Shown here piece by piece: positions 8,184-14,693 of a stretch of DNA of 18,856 nt. The stretch covers positions 1-18,856 of the forward strand of contig CAJMLW010000026.1 in assembly GCA_905214495.1 (NCBI GenBank). Direction: 5' to 3'. Position numbers and translations under genes: made by a program. Within the stretch, counting starts at the first letter, position 1, and each line of letters opens with the position of its first letter. The DNA is from an uncultured bacterium (lineage in GTDB: Bacteria > Bacillota > Negativicutes > Veillonellales > Veillonellaceae). A model generated the notes under the pieces. It was not told where the DNA came from, searched no databases, and saw only the letters and a program-made list of their open reading frames with translations.

Positions 8184-8209
8184 AAAGGGAGCCTCTGGGG
8201 GCTCCCTTT
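8184..8209. terminator. Bidirectional terminator between the ArsR gene and the AEC carrier gene
   Basis: A perfect 10-bp GC-rich stem (8184-8193 with 8200-8209) has a T-tail on the plus strand and an AAAG/TTTC edge on the other. It lies between two convergent genes and can serve both. Confidence 0.8.
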
Positions 8210-8223
8210 TGATATATATATTT

Positions 8224-9213
8224 TTAGTATAATGGAAATAAATAATAAGCGAATGTGATAAAGAGTGGCATGGTTACAGCCGATAATATGGTGGTACCCA
8301 TTACGATTTGCGTAGCGTATTCTGGATTGTTTTTCATTTCGATGGCGATGAGTGCCATGTTGATAGCCGTTGGTACGCTATAGGTAATGACGATTGTTTG
8401 TGCTACAATTGGATGCATAGGACCATAGAAGATAATAAATAGTATGGTCATAACGGCAGCTAATAGGGGACTTATGATAAGTCGTAATGCACTGGCGAGC
8501 ATGACGTCAGCTTTAAAGAAATTCAATGGCGTTCTGTTAATTTGTACCCCTAAGGCTATCATAGCAACGCCAACGAAGGCATTCGCAAAGATGTTGAGGG
8601 GAGCAAAGAAGAAGAGCCCATGAAGATCAAATGGCAATAATTGGCATAGTAAGGCTAGCGGAATAGCGTATACCATCGGCATGTGGAATACGACATTTAG
8701 TGCATCTCTCGTACTTAATCGACCTGCACCTGCTTGATAGAATCCATAGGTGTTACTCGTAATGGTTTGAATAATCATGATAGATACTACACTTACGAGC
8801 CCTAAGTTGGCATAGGGCGTAGCCCCATCGATGATATATGGTACATTAGCAAATACAAAGATGGCGAGGGCAACACCCATATTCCCTACATTATTGAACA
8901 TGACACAGTTTTTTAATGTTGCGATTTTAGCTACATCGTAGCCTCGTATGCGCCCAACAATTTCAGAAATAATAGAGTTTAGTATGAGTACACATAGTGC
9001 ACAGAAAACAATTTCCAATGTACTTGAAGTGAATTTCGCCTCATACATTGCCCTGAATACGAAAGTGGGCAATAATATATAGAAATTAAGTTTGCTCAGT
9101 GTATATAAGTCAAGTTTGAATTTTTTATCTAATACAAATCCAACACCTATAAGCATAAATATAGGAATCATGGAATTCATGAAGATATGGCCTATTAATG
9201 TTAATAAATTCAT
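8224..9213 (-). CDS. AEC (auxin efflux carrier) family transporter
   Basis: This is an inner-membrane carrier of the AEC family, 329 residues with about ten membrane spans. Members move small organic anions such as malonate or malate; the substrate here is unknown. The N-terminal segment IPIFMLIGVGFVLDKKF is typical of the family. So are the central FNNVGNMGVALAIF and C-terminal YSVPTAINMALIAIEM segments, which correspond to the paired Asn-containing discontinuous helices. The start at 9213 is chosen because AGGTGAG lies just upstream; an in-frame ATG at 9282 would add 23 polar residues. The gene is transcribed toward the ArsR gene and divergently from modA. In an organism that lives on lactate and dicarboxylates, an organic-acid role is plausible but unproven. 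Confidence 0.88.
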   Translation of the reverse strand: MNLLTLIGHIFMNSMIPIFMLIGVGFVLDKKFKLDLYTLSKLNFYILLPTFVFRAMYEAKFTSSTLEIVFCALCVLILNSIISEIVGRIRGYDVAKIATLKNCVMFNNVGNMGVALAIFVFANVPYIIDGATPYANLGLVSVVSIMIIQTITSNTYGFYQAGAGRLSTRDALNVVFHMPMVYAIPLALLCQLLPFDLHGLFFFAPLNIFANAFVGVAMIALGVQINRTPLNFFKADVMLASALRLIISPLLAAVMTILFIIFYGPMHPIVAQTIVITYSVPTAINMALIAIEMKNNPEYATQIVMGTTILSAVTMPLFITFAYYLFPLY

Positions 9214-9425
9214 GGTCTCACCTAGAGTTCTATAATATGTATAATTGTGATTAGAATCATGGCATATTTCGGTTATAATCAATATAATATGTTATATATA
9301 TCATACATTTCATATATAGTTTATACCTGATTTCTTTATAATAGTATCATACCATAGGATGTAGTGTTTAGGTTTATATTTTTAGGCATTTATATGTATT
9401 AATTCCATAGGGAACAGGAGGTTGT
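9214..9425. other. AT-rich divergent intergenic region (AEC carrier / modA)
   Basis: This 212-base spacer separates divergent genes. A TATAAT at 9337-9342 could be the modA -10, but no good -35 is present. An AT inverted repeat (TATATAT at 9295-9301 and ATATATA at 9312-9318, 10-base spacer) resembles the general layout of ModE-type operators; in such AT-rich DNA this is weak evidence. No RNA gene or clear minus-strand promoter was found. Confidence 0.3.
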
Positions 9426-10214
9426 ATGAGAAAAATTCTATTGGTTTTAATGAGTATTTGTATGCTTGCCTTTGTAGTAGGCTGTGGTAATGATACCAGT
9501 AAAACTACGGATAGCGCAAAACCAAGTACTTCTGAAAAGATTACGATTCAAGCTGCTGCCAGTCTTAAAGGGGCTCTTACAGAACTTGCTGATGCGTACA
9601 AGAAAGAGCATAACTTAGCAGATGATCAAATTGCTATTAACTTTGCTGGCTCTGGCACATTGCGTCAACAAATTGAACAAGGTGCACCTGCAAGCTTATT
9701 TATCTCTGCGGACGAAAAAAATATGAAAATGTTACAAGAAAAAGATCTTGTAAGTGATGTAAAACCATTCGTTACAAATGAACTCGTTCTCGTAGTTCCA
9801 AAGGGTCAACCTAAAATTGAGTTAAATCAAATCGCTACTGTGAAACGCATTGTATTGGGTAATCCTGAAACAGTGCCAGCTGGTAACTATGGTAAACAAG
9901 TATTAACAAAATTAGGCGTATGGGACCAAGTAGAGTCTAATGTAGTATATGCTAAAGACGTTAAAGCCGTAACAGCTTCCATTAGCCAAGCTGCTGGTGA
10001 TGCGGGCTTTATCTATAAGACGGATGCTATAGCAGCTGGTGATGCAGTTGAAATTGCTGCAGTTACTCCTGCGGATTCTCATGATCCTGTCATTTACCCT
10101 ATCGGTATTATTAAGAAGTATGATAATGCTTTAGCTCAAGATTTCTATAAATACGTAATGAGCCCAGAGGGCCAAAAAGTCTTAGAGAAATATGGTTTCT
10201 CTACTCCTAAATAA
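9426..10214 (+). CDS. modA: Molybdate ABC transporter substrate-binding lipoprotein
   Basis: ModA captures molybdate (or tungstate) outside the membrane for the ModBC importer, feeding molybdenum cofactor enzymes. The 262-residue precursor has a lipoprotein signal ending VVGC, with Cys20 as the lipid anchor. Family marks include QAAASLKGALTELADAY, where the first Ser binds the oxyanion. FAGSGTLRQQIEQGAPASLFISAD, split here by the ligand loop, and GNPETVPAGNYGKQVL follow. The later AGFIYKTDA is also typical, as is the C-terminal SPEGQKVLEKYGF. AGGAGG lies five bases before the ATG. A 12-bp hairpin separates it from modB. Confidence 0.95.
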   Translation: MRKILLVLMSICMLAFVVGCGNDTSKTTDSAKPSTSEKITIQAAASLKGALTELADAYKKEHNLADDQIAINFAGSGTLRQQIEQGAPASLFISADEKNMKMLQEKDLVSDVKPFVTNELVLVVPKGQPKIELNQIATVKRIVLGNPETVPAGNYGKQVLTKLGVWDQVESNVVYAKDVKAVTASISQAAGDAGFIYKTDAIAAGDAVEIAAVTPADSHDPVIYPIGIIKKYDNALAQDFYKYVMSPEGQKVLEKYGFSTPK

Positions 10215-10218
10215 GCGT

Positions 10219-10250
10219 AAAACGCTAGCCTCATGGCTAGCGTTTTCTTA
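10219..10250 (+). terminator. Hairpin terminator or attenuator between modA and modB
   Basis: A perfect 12-bp stem (10219-10230 with 10235-10246) with a TCAT loop ends in TTTTCTTA. It begins four bases after the modA stop. modB follows in the same direction, so this probably lowers rather than abolishes downstream expression, unless TACAAT at 10254-10259 is a separate -10 element. Confidence 0.7.
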
Positions 10251-10300
10251 TGATACAATAGAGTTATGATTTATTATCCGGTAAAGAAAGGCGGTACGGT

Positions 10301-10969
10301 ATGAGTCCATTTTGGTTGTCATTATGGGTGGCGAGTTTAGCTCTAGTCATTGTTGTATTGATAGGCTTAGCTGCTTGTTATTGGATGAATCGCTGTAAGT
10401 GGAGCGGTATTGCTATTCTAGATGCTCTAATAACATTGCCGCTCGTGTTGCCTCCTGTAGTAGTTGGTTTTGCTTTGCTTATGGTATTTACACCGGGTTA
10501 TGCCTTTGGTGCTTGGCTTGAAGTTCATGGCATGAGCGTCGTCTTTGCCGCTTCCGGTGCCGTCGTAGCTTCTTCTGTTATTGCATTTCCACTGTTTTAT
10601 CAAACCGTACGTTCTGCATTGCAGTCCGTAGATCATAATATGGAGGATGTAGCTCGAACATTAGGTGCTTCAGAGTTACGTATTTTCTTTACCATATCTG
10701 TACCGCTTGCATGGAAAGGTATTTTAACAGGTAGTATTTTAGCGTTCTGTCGTGCTATGGGCGAGTTCGGTGCTACCATCTTGATTGCAGGTAATATTCC
10801 AAAGGTAACACGTACTATGCCGTTAGCTATCTACTCCTATGTAGAAGCAGGGCAGTACATGGATGCCTTTGAGCTAGTTATTTATATTTGTGTTCTTACA
10901 TTGGCGTTACTGAGCGGGATTCATCTTATTACAAAAGGTTCCTTGTTCCGCCATACAGAAAATAATTAG
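10301..10969 (+). CDS. modB: Molybdate ABC transporter permease
   Basis: ModB is the membrane channel subunit of the molybdate importer. The 222-residue protein has five to six hydrophobic segments, the conserved LPLVLPPVVVGF segment and the AFPLFYQTVRSALQSVD region. The EAA loop EDVARTLGASELRIFFTISVP (about 115-135) couples to ModC. The GEFGATILIAGNIP motif near residue 155 is diagnostic of ModB-type permeases. GGCGG/AAAGG lies upstream of ATG 10301. modC begins 8 bases after the stop, so the two are translated from one message. Confidence 0.95.
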   Translation: MSPFWLSLWVASLALVIVVLIGLAACYWMNRCKWSGIAILDALITLPLVLPPVVVGFALLMVFTPGYAFGAWLEVHGMSVVFAASGAVVASSVIAFPLFYQTVRSALQSVDHNMEDVARTLGASELRIFFTISVPLAWKGILTGSILAFCRAMGEFGATILIAGNIPKVTRTMPLAIYSYVEAGQYMDAFELVIYICVLTLALLSGIHLITKGSLFRHTENN

Positions 10970-10977
10970 GAGGTTCT

Positions 10978-11607
10978 ATGATTACATTTTCCTTTACTGT
11001 AGCTAGACCTTCTGTGACTGTGAAAGCCGATGGTGAACTGTCGTCTGGCATTACTGTGCTAACGGGACAGTCCGGTAGTGGTAAAAGTACTTTTATCAAA
11101 TGTATCGCGGGCCTCGTAAAACCGACTACTGGTAGTATTCAATGCGATGAAACGACGTGGGTTGATCGAGATAAAAAGCTTTGGGTGCCCGCTCAAGAGC
11201 GTCAAGTTGGCTATATGCCACAAGGTAATATCGTATTCCCTCATTTGTCCGTAGAACATAATATTACTTACAGTAAGCGCGGTACACCTGAGATGTGCGA
11301 TACGCTATTACAGCGGTTAGGCTTAGAGAAATACAGAAAAACTAAGGCGGGCAGTCTATCTGGTGGTGAGCAACAACGGGTTGCACTGGGTCGTGCCCTT
11401 TATTCAAAGCCGACTATTTTGCTCCTCGATGAGCCTTTATCTGCACTCGACTGGAACTTGAGAAAACAAGTTCGTGAGGACCTTGTATCTATCATCCGTG
11501 AATGGGATGTCCCTTGCGTATGGGTTACCCATGATGAAAGTGAAGCAGAAAGCGCAGGAGATAGACACTGGACCTGTGAAAACGGAATCATTACAATTCC
11601 TAAATAA
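10978..11607 (+). CDS. modC: Molybdate ABC transporter ATP-binding protein, without MOP domain
   Basis: ModC hydrolyses ATP to drive ModB. The nucleotide-binding domain is complete: Walker A GQSGSGKST (30-38), signature LSGGEQQR (127-134), Walker B LLLDEP with Asp151-Glu152, and the switch His185 in WVTHDESEAE. The protein ends at 209 residues, just after this domain, whereas classic ModC is about 350 residues with a C-terminal oxyanion-binding MOP/TOBE domain. The short form has its own normal stop, and the bases beyond show no continuation of a MOP domain. It therefore looks like a natural short version that lacks this mode of feedback inhibition. AGGAGG supports the start. Assignment rests largely on the modAB context. 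No terminator is evident after it. Confidence 0.92.
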   Translation: MITFSFTVARPSVTVKADGELSSGITVLTGQSGSGKSTFIKCIAGLVKPTTGSIQCDETTWVDRDKKLWVPAQERQVGYMPQGNIVFPHLSVEHNITYSKRGTPEMCDTLLQRLGLEKYRKTKAGSLSGGEQQRVALGRALYSKPTILLLDEPLSALDWNLRKQVREDLVSIIREWDVPCVWVTHDESEAESAGDRHWTCENGIITIPK

Positions 11608-11688
11608 GGGTAAGTCTAATAAAAATATAAAACACCTTCATAAACGGTATTATATGATTATGCTATTCAACTTGAATAGGGGTTCATT

Positions 11689-11781
11689 ATGATGACGATT
11701 TGTGAAGATGTTTTTTCTATTATTGTAATCTTTATTATTGATTTAGTATATGTACATTATGTTGTTGTTCTTAGGGTTTAA
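11689..11781 (+). CDS. Possible small hydrophobic peptide (30 residues)
   Basis: A 30-codon frame reads MMTICEDVFSIIVIF, then IIDLVYVHYVVVLRV, then TAA. It has a plausible ribosome binding site (TAGGGG, six bases before the ATG). The product would be a single membrane helix. Its end overlaps the 3' end of cytX on the other strand by 11 bases. A 7-bp dyad with a single central base (11664-11678) lies just before the ribosome binding site. The MT..E start followed by a hydrophobic run loosely recalls type I toxin or holin-like peptides. A chance frame in AT-rich DNA is just as likely. Confidence 0.25.
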   Translation: MMTICEDVFSIIVIFIIDLVYVHYVVVLRV

Positions 11782-12967
11782 TTCCTGAAGATGTGTGTGC
11801 TGTTTTACTTATAAATCCAACGATAGCTGTAACGACAAATGCCATTGTAAAGGCTGGTAATGTAGCACCTATTGTGCTTTCACTACGCAACATATAGTGG
11901 TATAAACCAACAGATACGGCCCAAATAAGACCTCGTACGAGATAAGCCGACAATGTTTGTACTTGTTGGCGATTGATAAAGTAGTCCGCCAATAAGATGG
12001 CAATCATCGGTGCAAATACAGAGCCGATGAGGTATAGGAAGTCTGTAATATCATCCATTGGATATAGAATAGCTGCAATCGTGCCCACGATAGTAACGAT
12101 GACGGCTACCCCTTTACTGGATACACCGTTATAGATGGTCGTACTAGATACGCCGGCAGAGTAAGCGTCCATAAAGGTTGTAGTAACGGTAGAGAAGATA
12201 ATAACGATGAGTCCTGCAAGGCCAAGGCCTGCATTCATCATGATCGTAATGATGGAGTCGCCACCGCCAAAGATAGCGGCACTAAGACCTAAGGTGTACA
12301 TAACGATACTTGTTATAGTGTAGACGGTAGCACTTGTAAGTGATGCGGATACAGGATTTTTACTTTCACGGGTATAATCACTGATGAGAGGTAGCCAAGA
12401 TAGTGGCATGGCAATAGATAATTCAAGGGCAGCGATGAAACTCATATTCCCGTTCGTTAGAAGGTTAGCTTCACTAGGCCACTGCCATATCATGTGAGCG
12501 CCCATGTAGAGGGTGAGACCTAGCAATAGAATAGATACGATGGCTTGAATATAACCCGTATTGTGGAGGCCGATGAACAGCCACAGGATGACAAGTGCTC
12601 CAATAGCTATGGTCCAAATCATAGGGGATAGGGGCGCTAGCTCTTGTAAGGCTAGCATAGCATCGTAGATCATGATGCTAGTCCAGCCGATGAGTTGAAG
12701 CATATTTAAAAAGGCAAAGCCTTTAGCCCCTAGCGGGCCGAAGCTGAAGGCAGTAGTATTCATACTGCCTTGTCGCAAGCGCCCACCAATGAGCCCTGCG
12801 CCAAAGAGTAATATACCGCCAATAATGTGTCCCAGTATGATGGCATATAGACCTTGGGTGAGCCCTAAGGGGGCCAGATAGGTACCGGTCATGATTTCCG
12901 CTATAGATAGAGCGGCACCGAACCATATCATGGTGAATTGTGGTTGTGTAATGTATGTGTCTTTCAT
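11771..12967 (-). CDS. cytX: Hydroxymethylpyrimidine transporter CytX
   Basis: CytX is a permease of the nucleobase-cation-symport-1 family (relatives of cytosine permease CodB) that is predicted to import hydroxymethylpyrimidine (HMP) for thiamine salvage. The 398-residue protein has about twelve hydrophobic segments and starts MKDTYITQPQFTMIWFGAA, with the early motif SIAEIMTGTYLAPLG. The assignment to HMP rather than cytosine rests on the TPP riboswitch directly upstream and on the divergent thiW-thiD-thiM/thiE operon. The start at 12967 has GGAGG five bases upstream; the in-frame ATG at 12991 lies in the riboswitch terminator and is rejected. The stop codon is overlapped by a possible small frame on the other strand. 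Confidence 0.92.
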   Translation of the reverse strand: MKDTYITQPQFTMIWFGAALSIAEIMTGTYLAPLGLTQGLYAIILGHIIGGILLFGAGLIGGRLRQGSMNTTAFSFGPLGAKGFAFLNMLQLIGWTSIMIYDAMLALQELAPLSPMIWTIAIGALVILWLFIGLHNTGYIQAIVSILLLGLTLYMGAHMIWQWPSEANLLTNGNMSFIAALELSIAMPLSWLPLISDYTRESKNPVSASLTSATVYTITSIVMYTLGLSAAIFGGGDSIITIMMNAGLGLAGLIVIIFSTVTTTFMDAYSAGVSSTTIYNGVSSKGVAVIVTIVGTIAAILYPMDDITDFLYLIGSVFAPMIAILLADYFINRQQVQTLSAYLVRGLIWAVSVGLYHYMLRSESTIGATLPAFTMAFVVTAIVGFISKTAHTSSGIKP

Positions 12968-12992
12968 ACGTCCTCCTTGCCAGGAAGTCATA

Positions 12993-13024
12993 GAAAAAGC
13001 CGAGTCCCAAAAAGGAACTCGGCT
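12993..13024 (-). terminator. Riboswitch-controlled terminator before cytX
   Basis: Read on the minus strand, AGCCGAGT pairs with ACTCGGCT (13017-13024 with 12998-13005). A T tract follows (12993-12997). It lies between the TPP aptamer and the cytX ribosome binding site, as expected for ligand-induced termination. Confidence 0.85.
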
Positions 13025-13036
13025 ATTAATCCTCTA

Positions 13037-13120
13037 TGTTCCCTACGTTGGCATTATCCAAATCAGGTTATGGGTTAAAGCGTTAGCTTACTCTCAGCCC
13101 ACTTTTGTGAGCACCCCGTT
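13037..13120 (-). ncRNA. TPP riboswitch aptamer upstream of cytX
   Basis: The minus strand carries the Thi-box core in order: GGGGTGC (13111-13117), GGCTGAGA, ACCC, ACCTGATTTGGATAATGCC and CGTAGGGAA. These are the pyrimidine-sensing CTGAGA and pyrophosphate-sensing segments of the TPP aptamer. An outer P1 stem is not obvious beyond the core. TPP binding should favour the terminator just downstream and shut off cytX. Confidence 0.95.
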
Positions 13121-13128
13121 ATGGCTTC

Positions 13129-13157
13129 ATTATACGAGGTGCTACGAAAACCGTCAA
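13129..13157 (-). promoter_or_regulatory. Promoter of cytX
   Basis: On the minus strand, TTGACG (13152-13157) and TATAAT (13129-13134) are 17 bases apart, a near-consensus sigma-70 promoter. The predicted start is about 5-10 bases before the aptamer. Confidence 0.85.
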
Positions 13158-13165
13158 TTCTTTTG

Positions 13166-13194
13166 TTGCATAGATTGTATATTGATGTTATAAC
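13166..13194 (+). promoter_or_regulatory. Promoter of the thiW-thiD-thiM/thiE operon
   Basis: TTGCAT (13166-13171) and TATAAC (13189-13194) are 17 bases apart and would start transcription just before the second aptamer. The -35 boxes of this and the cytX promoter lie only eight bases apart, back to back. Confidence 0.6.
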
Positions 13195-13212
13195 TAGAGT
13201 ATAAAAACATAT

Positions 13213-13293
13213 TGCCACTAGGGGTGCTTTTGCTGAGATTGACCATTCAAAACCCTAGACCTGATCCAGATAATACTGGCGTAGGGAAGTGGA
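13213..13293 (+). ncRNA. TPP riboswitch aptamer upstream of thiW
   Basis: The plus strand carries GGGGTGC, GCTGAGA, ACCC, ACCTGATCCAGATAATACTGG and CGTAGGGAA in canonical order. P1 is formed by CCACT (13215-13219) and AGTGG (13288-13292). It controls the thiW operon through the terminator at 13320-13350. Confidence 0.96.
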
Positions 13294-13319
13294 GTGCAAC
13301 ATAATACTAAACTATTACG

Positions 13320-13350
13320 AGACCATTCCATTGGGAGTGGTCTTGTTTTT
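13320..13350 (+). terminator. Riboswitch-controlled terminator before thiW
   Basis: GACCATTCC (13321-13329) pairs with GGAGTGGTC (13334-13342), including one G-T pair, over a 4-base loop. TTGTTTTT follows. It sits between the aptamer and the thiW ribosome binding site. Confidence 0.87.
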
Positions 13351-13367
13351 ATATGTTTGGAGGTATT

Positions 13368-13847
13368 ATGAAAAAACTGATTATTGCTAGCATATGTGTA
13401 GCCTTAGGTGTAGTGTTATCTACTACATCAATTCCTGTTGGACCGGCTCGTATTTTTCCGTTTCAACATATGATTAATGTTATCTTAGCCGTTGTGGTAG
13501 GGGCCAGATTTTCCGTAGGTGCTGCCTTTAGTACTTCTTGTTTACGGAATATATTGGCACTAGGATCTCCTTTAGCCTTTCCTGGCAGCATGATTGGCGC
13601 TTGGTTATCTGCGTATTTATATAAAAAATATAATGCTATCTGGGCGGCGGCTCTAGGTGAAATCATTGGTACAGGCCTCATTGGTGCTCTTGTGAGTTAT
13701 CCAATAGCCCATTTTCTATTAGGTAAACCTTTGGCCTTGTTGACCTTAATCACATCCTTCTCCATGAGCTCTGTGGCAGGTGCTTGCATTGGGTTCATAG
13801 TATTACAAATCTTATCTCGTCGTCATCTATTACATAAGGAGGCATAA
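13368..13847 (+). CDS. thiW: Thiazole transporter ThiW (ECF-type substrate-binding membrane subunit)
   Basis: ThiW is the predicted S-component for uptake of hydroxyethylthiazole (HET), working with a shared energy-coupling-factor module encoded elsewhere. The 159-residue protein is highly hydrophobic with about five spans. It shows the family pattern IPVGPARIFPFQHMINVI near residues 22-39 and SCLRNILALGSPLAFPGSMIG further on. The start at 13368 follows GGAGG at 13359-13363; the in-frame ATG at 13353 overlaps the terminator and is rejected. The gene leads the operon under a TPP riboswitch, and its TAA overlaps the thiD ATG by one base. No ATPase or T-component genes lie in the window. Confidence 0.93.
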   Translation: MKKLIIASICVALGVVLSTTSIPVGPARIFPFQHMINVILAVVVGARFSVGAAFSTSCLRNILALGSPLAFPGSMIGAWLSAYLYKKYNAIWAAALGEIIGTGLIGALVSYPIAHFLLGKPLALLTLITSFSMSSVAGACIGFIVLQILSRRHLLHKEA

Positions 13848-14689
13848 TGAAACTACATACTGCATTGACAATTGCTGGTACTGATCCTAGCGGTGGTGCT
13901 GGCATTATGGCCGATTTGAAATCCTTCCAAAGTCGTCACGTATACGGCATGGCCGTTGTGACTTCTGTGGTGGCTCAAAATACGACGGGCGTTCACCATG
14001 TAGAACATCTATCGCTAGAGAGTATTGAGCAACAATTACACGATGTGTATTCTGACATTGAACCACAAGCGGTTAAGACTGGCATGATTGCGTTGCCGGA
14101 GATGATGGACCTCATCTATCCTTATGTGAGTAAACCCATTCCGTACGTAATGGATCCCGTTATGATTGCTACTAGCGGTGACCGACTCGTATCGGATGAA
14201 GCGGTGAATTTCTTAAAATCTAAACTTATTCCTACTGCAACTGTTATTACCCCTAATCGCAGCGAGGCTGAGGTCTTAGCGGACATGTCTATTACCTGTG
14301 AAAGCGACATAACAACAGCGGCGAATCGTATCTTACAGGACTTAGGACCTCAAGTCGTTATCATTAAAGGCGGTCACATCGGCGAAGATGCAACAGATTA
14401 TGCTTTCACTAAGGATGGTAGTGTTCGTACTTGGACAAGTCCTAAATATGATACGGTGCATACTCATGGTACGGGCTGTACCTTCTCTGCCGTGATTACG
14501 GCAGAGCTTGCAAAGGGCTGTGATGTAATGGATGCTATTGGCATTGCTAAGGACTATATTGCACTTGCTATTAAACATAATCCCGGGCTGGGAAATGGCT
14601 GTGGTCCCGTTAATCATATGGCGTATGGACTGTTATCGAATGGTCCTGAAACGATGGATGAGCTCTTGAAAGATGACGAGAGGAGATAG
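13847..14689 (+). CDS. thiD: Hydroxymethylpyrimidine / phosphomethylpyrimidine kinase
   Basis: ThiD phosphorylates HMP to HMP-P and then HMP-PP, the pyrimidine donor for ThiE. The 280-residue protein belongs to the ribokinase fold. It starts with ALTIAGTDPSGGAGIMADLKSF, broken by the substrate loop. It carries VMDPVMIATSGDRL and NRSEAEVL in the middle and THGTGCTFSA with Cys211 at the anion hole near the C-terminus. The start overlaps the thiW stop (TAATG), with AAGGAGG upstream, so translation is coupled. With cytX diverging upstream, it salvages imported HMP; no thiC is visible here. The next gene starts four bases after its stop. Confidence 0.97.
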   Translation: MKLHTALTIAGTDPSGGAGIMADLKSFQSRHVYGMAVVTSVVAQNTTGVHHVEHLSLESIEQQLHDVYSDIEPQAVKTGMIALPEMMDLIYPYVSKPIPYVMDPVMIATSGDRLVSDEAVNFLKSKLIPTATVITPNRSEAEVLADMSITCESDITTAANRILQDLGPQVVIIKGGHIGEDATDYAFTKDGSVRTWTSPKYDTVHTHGTGCTFSAVITAELAKGCDVMDAIGIAKDYIALAIKHNPGLGNGCGPVNHMAYGLLSNGPETMDELLKDDERR

Positions 14690-14693
14690 TGAT

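Noticed and set aside
12723..13010. Second reading frame on the minus strand over the cytX start
   Set aside because: It overlaps cytX and the riboswitch terminator in another frame, has low-complexity composition and no family features. It is a shadow frame.
14673..14693. Alternative start of thiM/thiE overlapping thiD
   Set aside because: It has no ribosome binding site, while AGAGGAG is well placed for the ATG at 14694.
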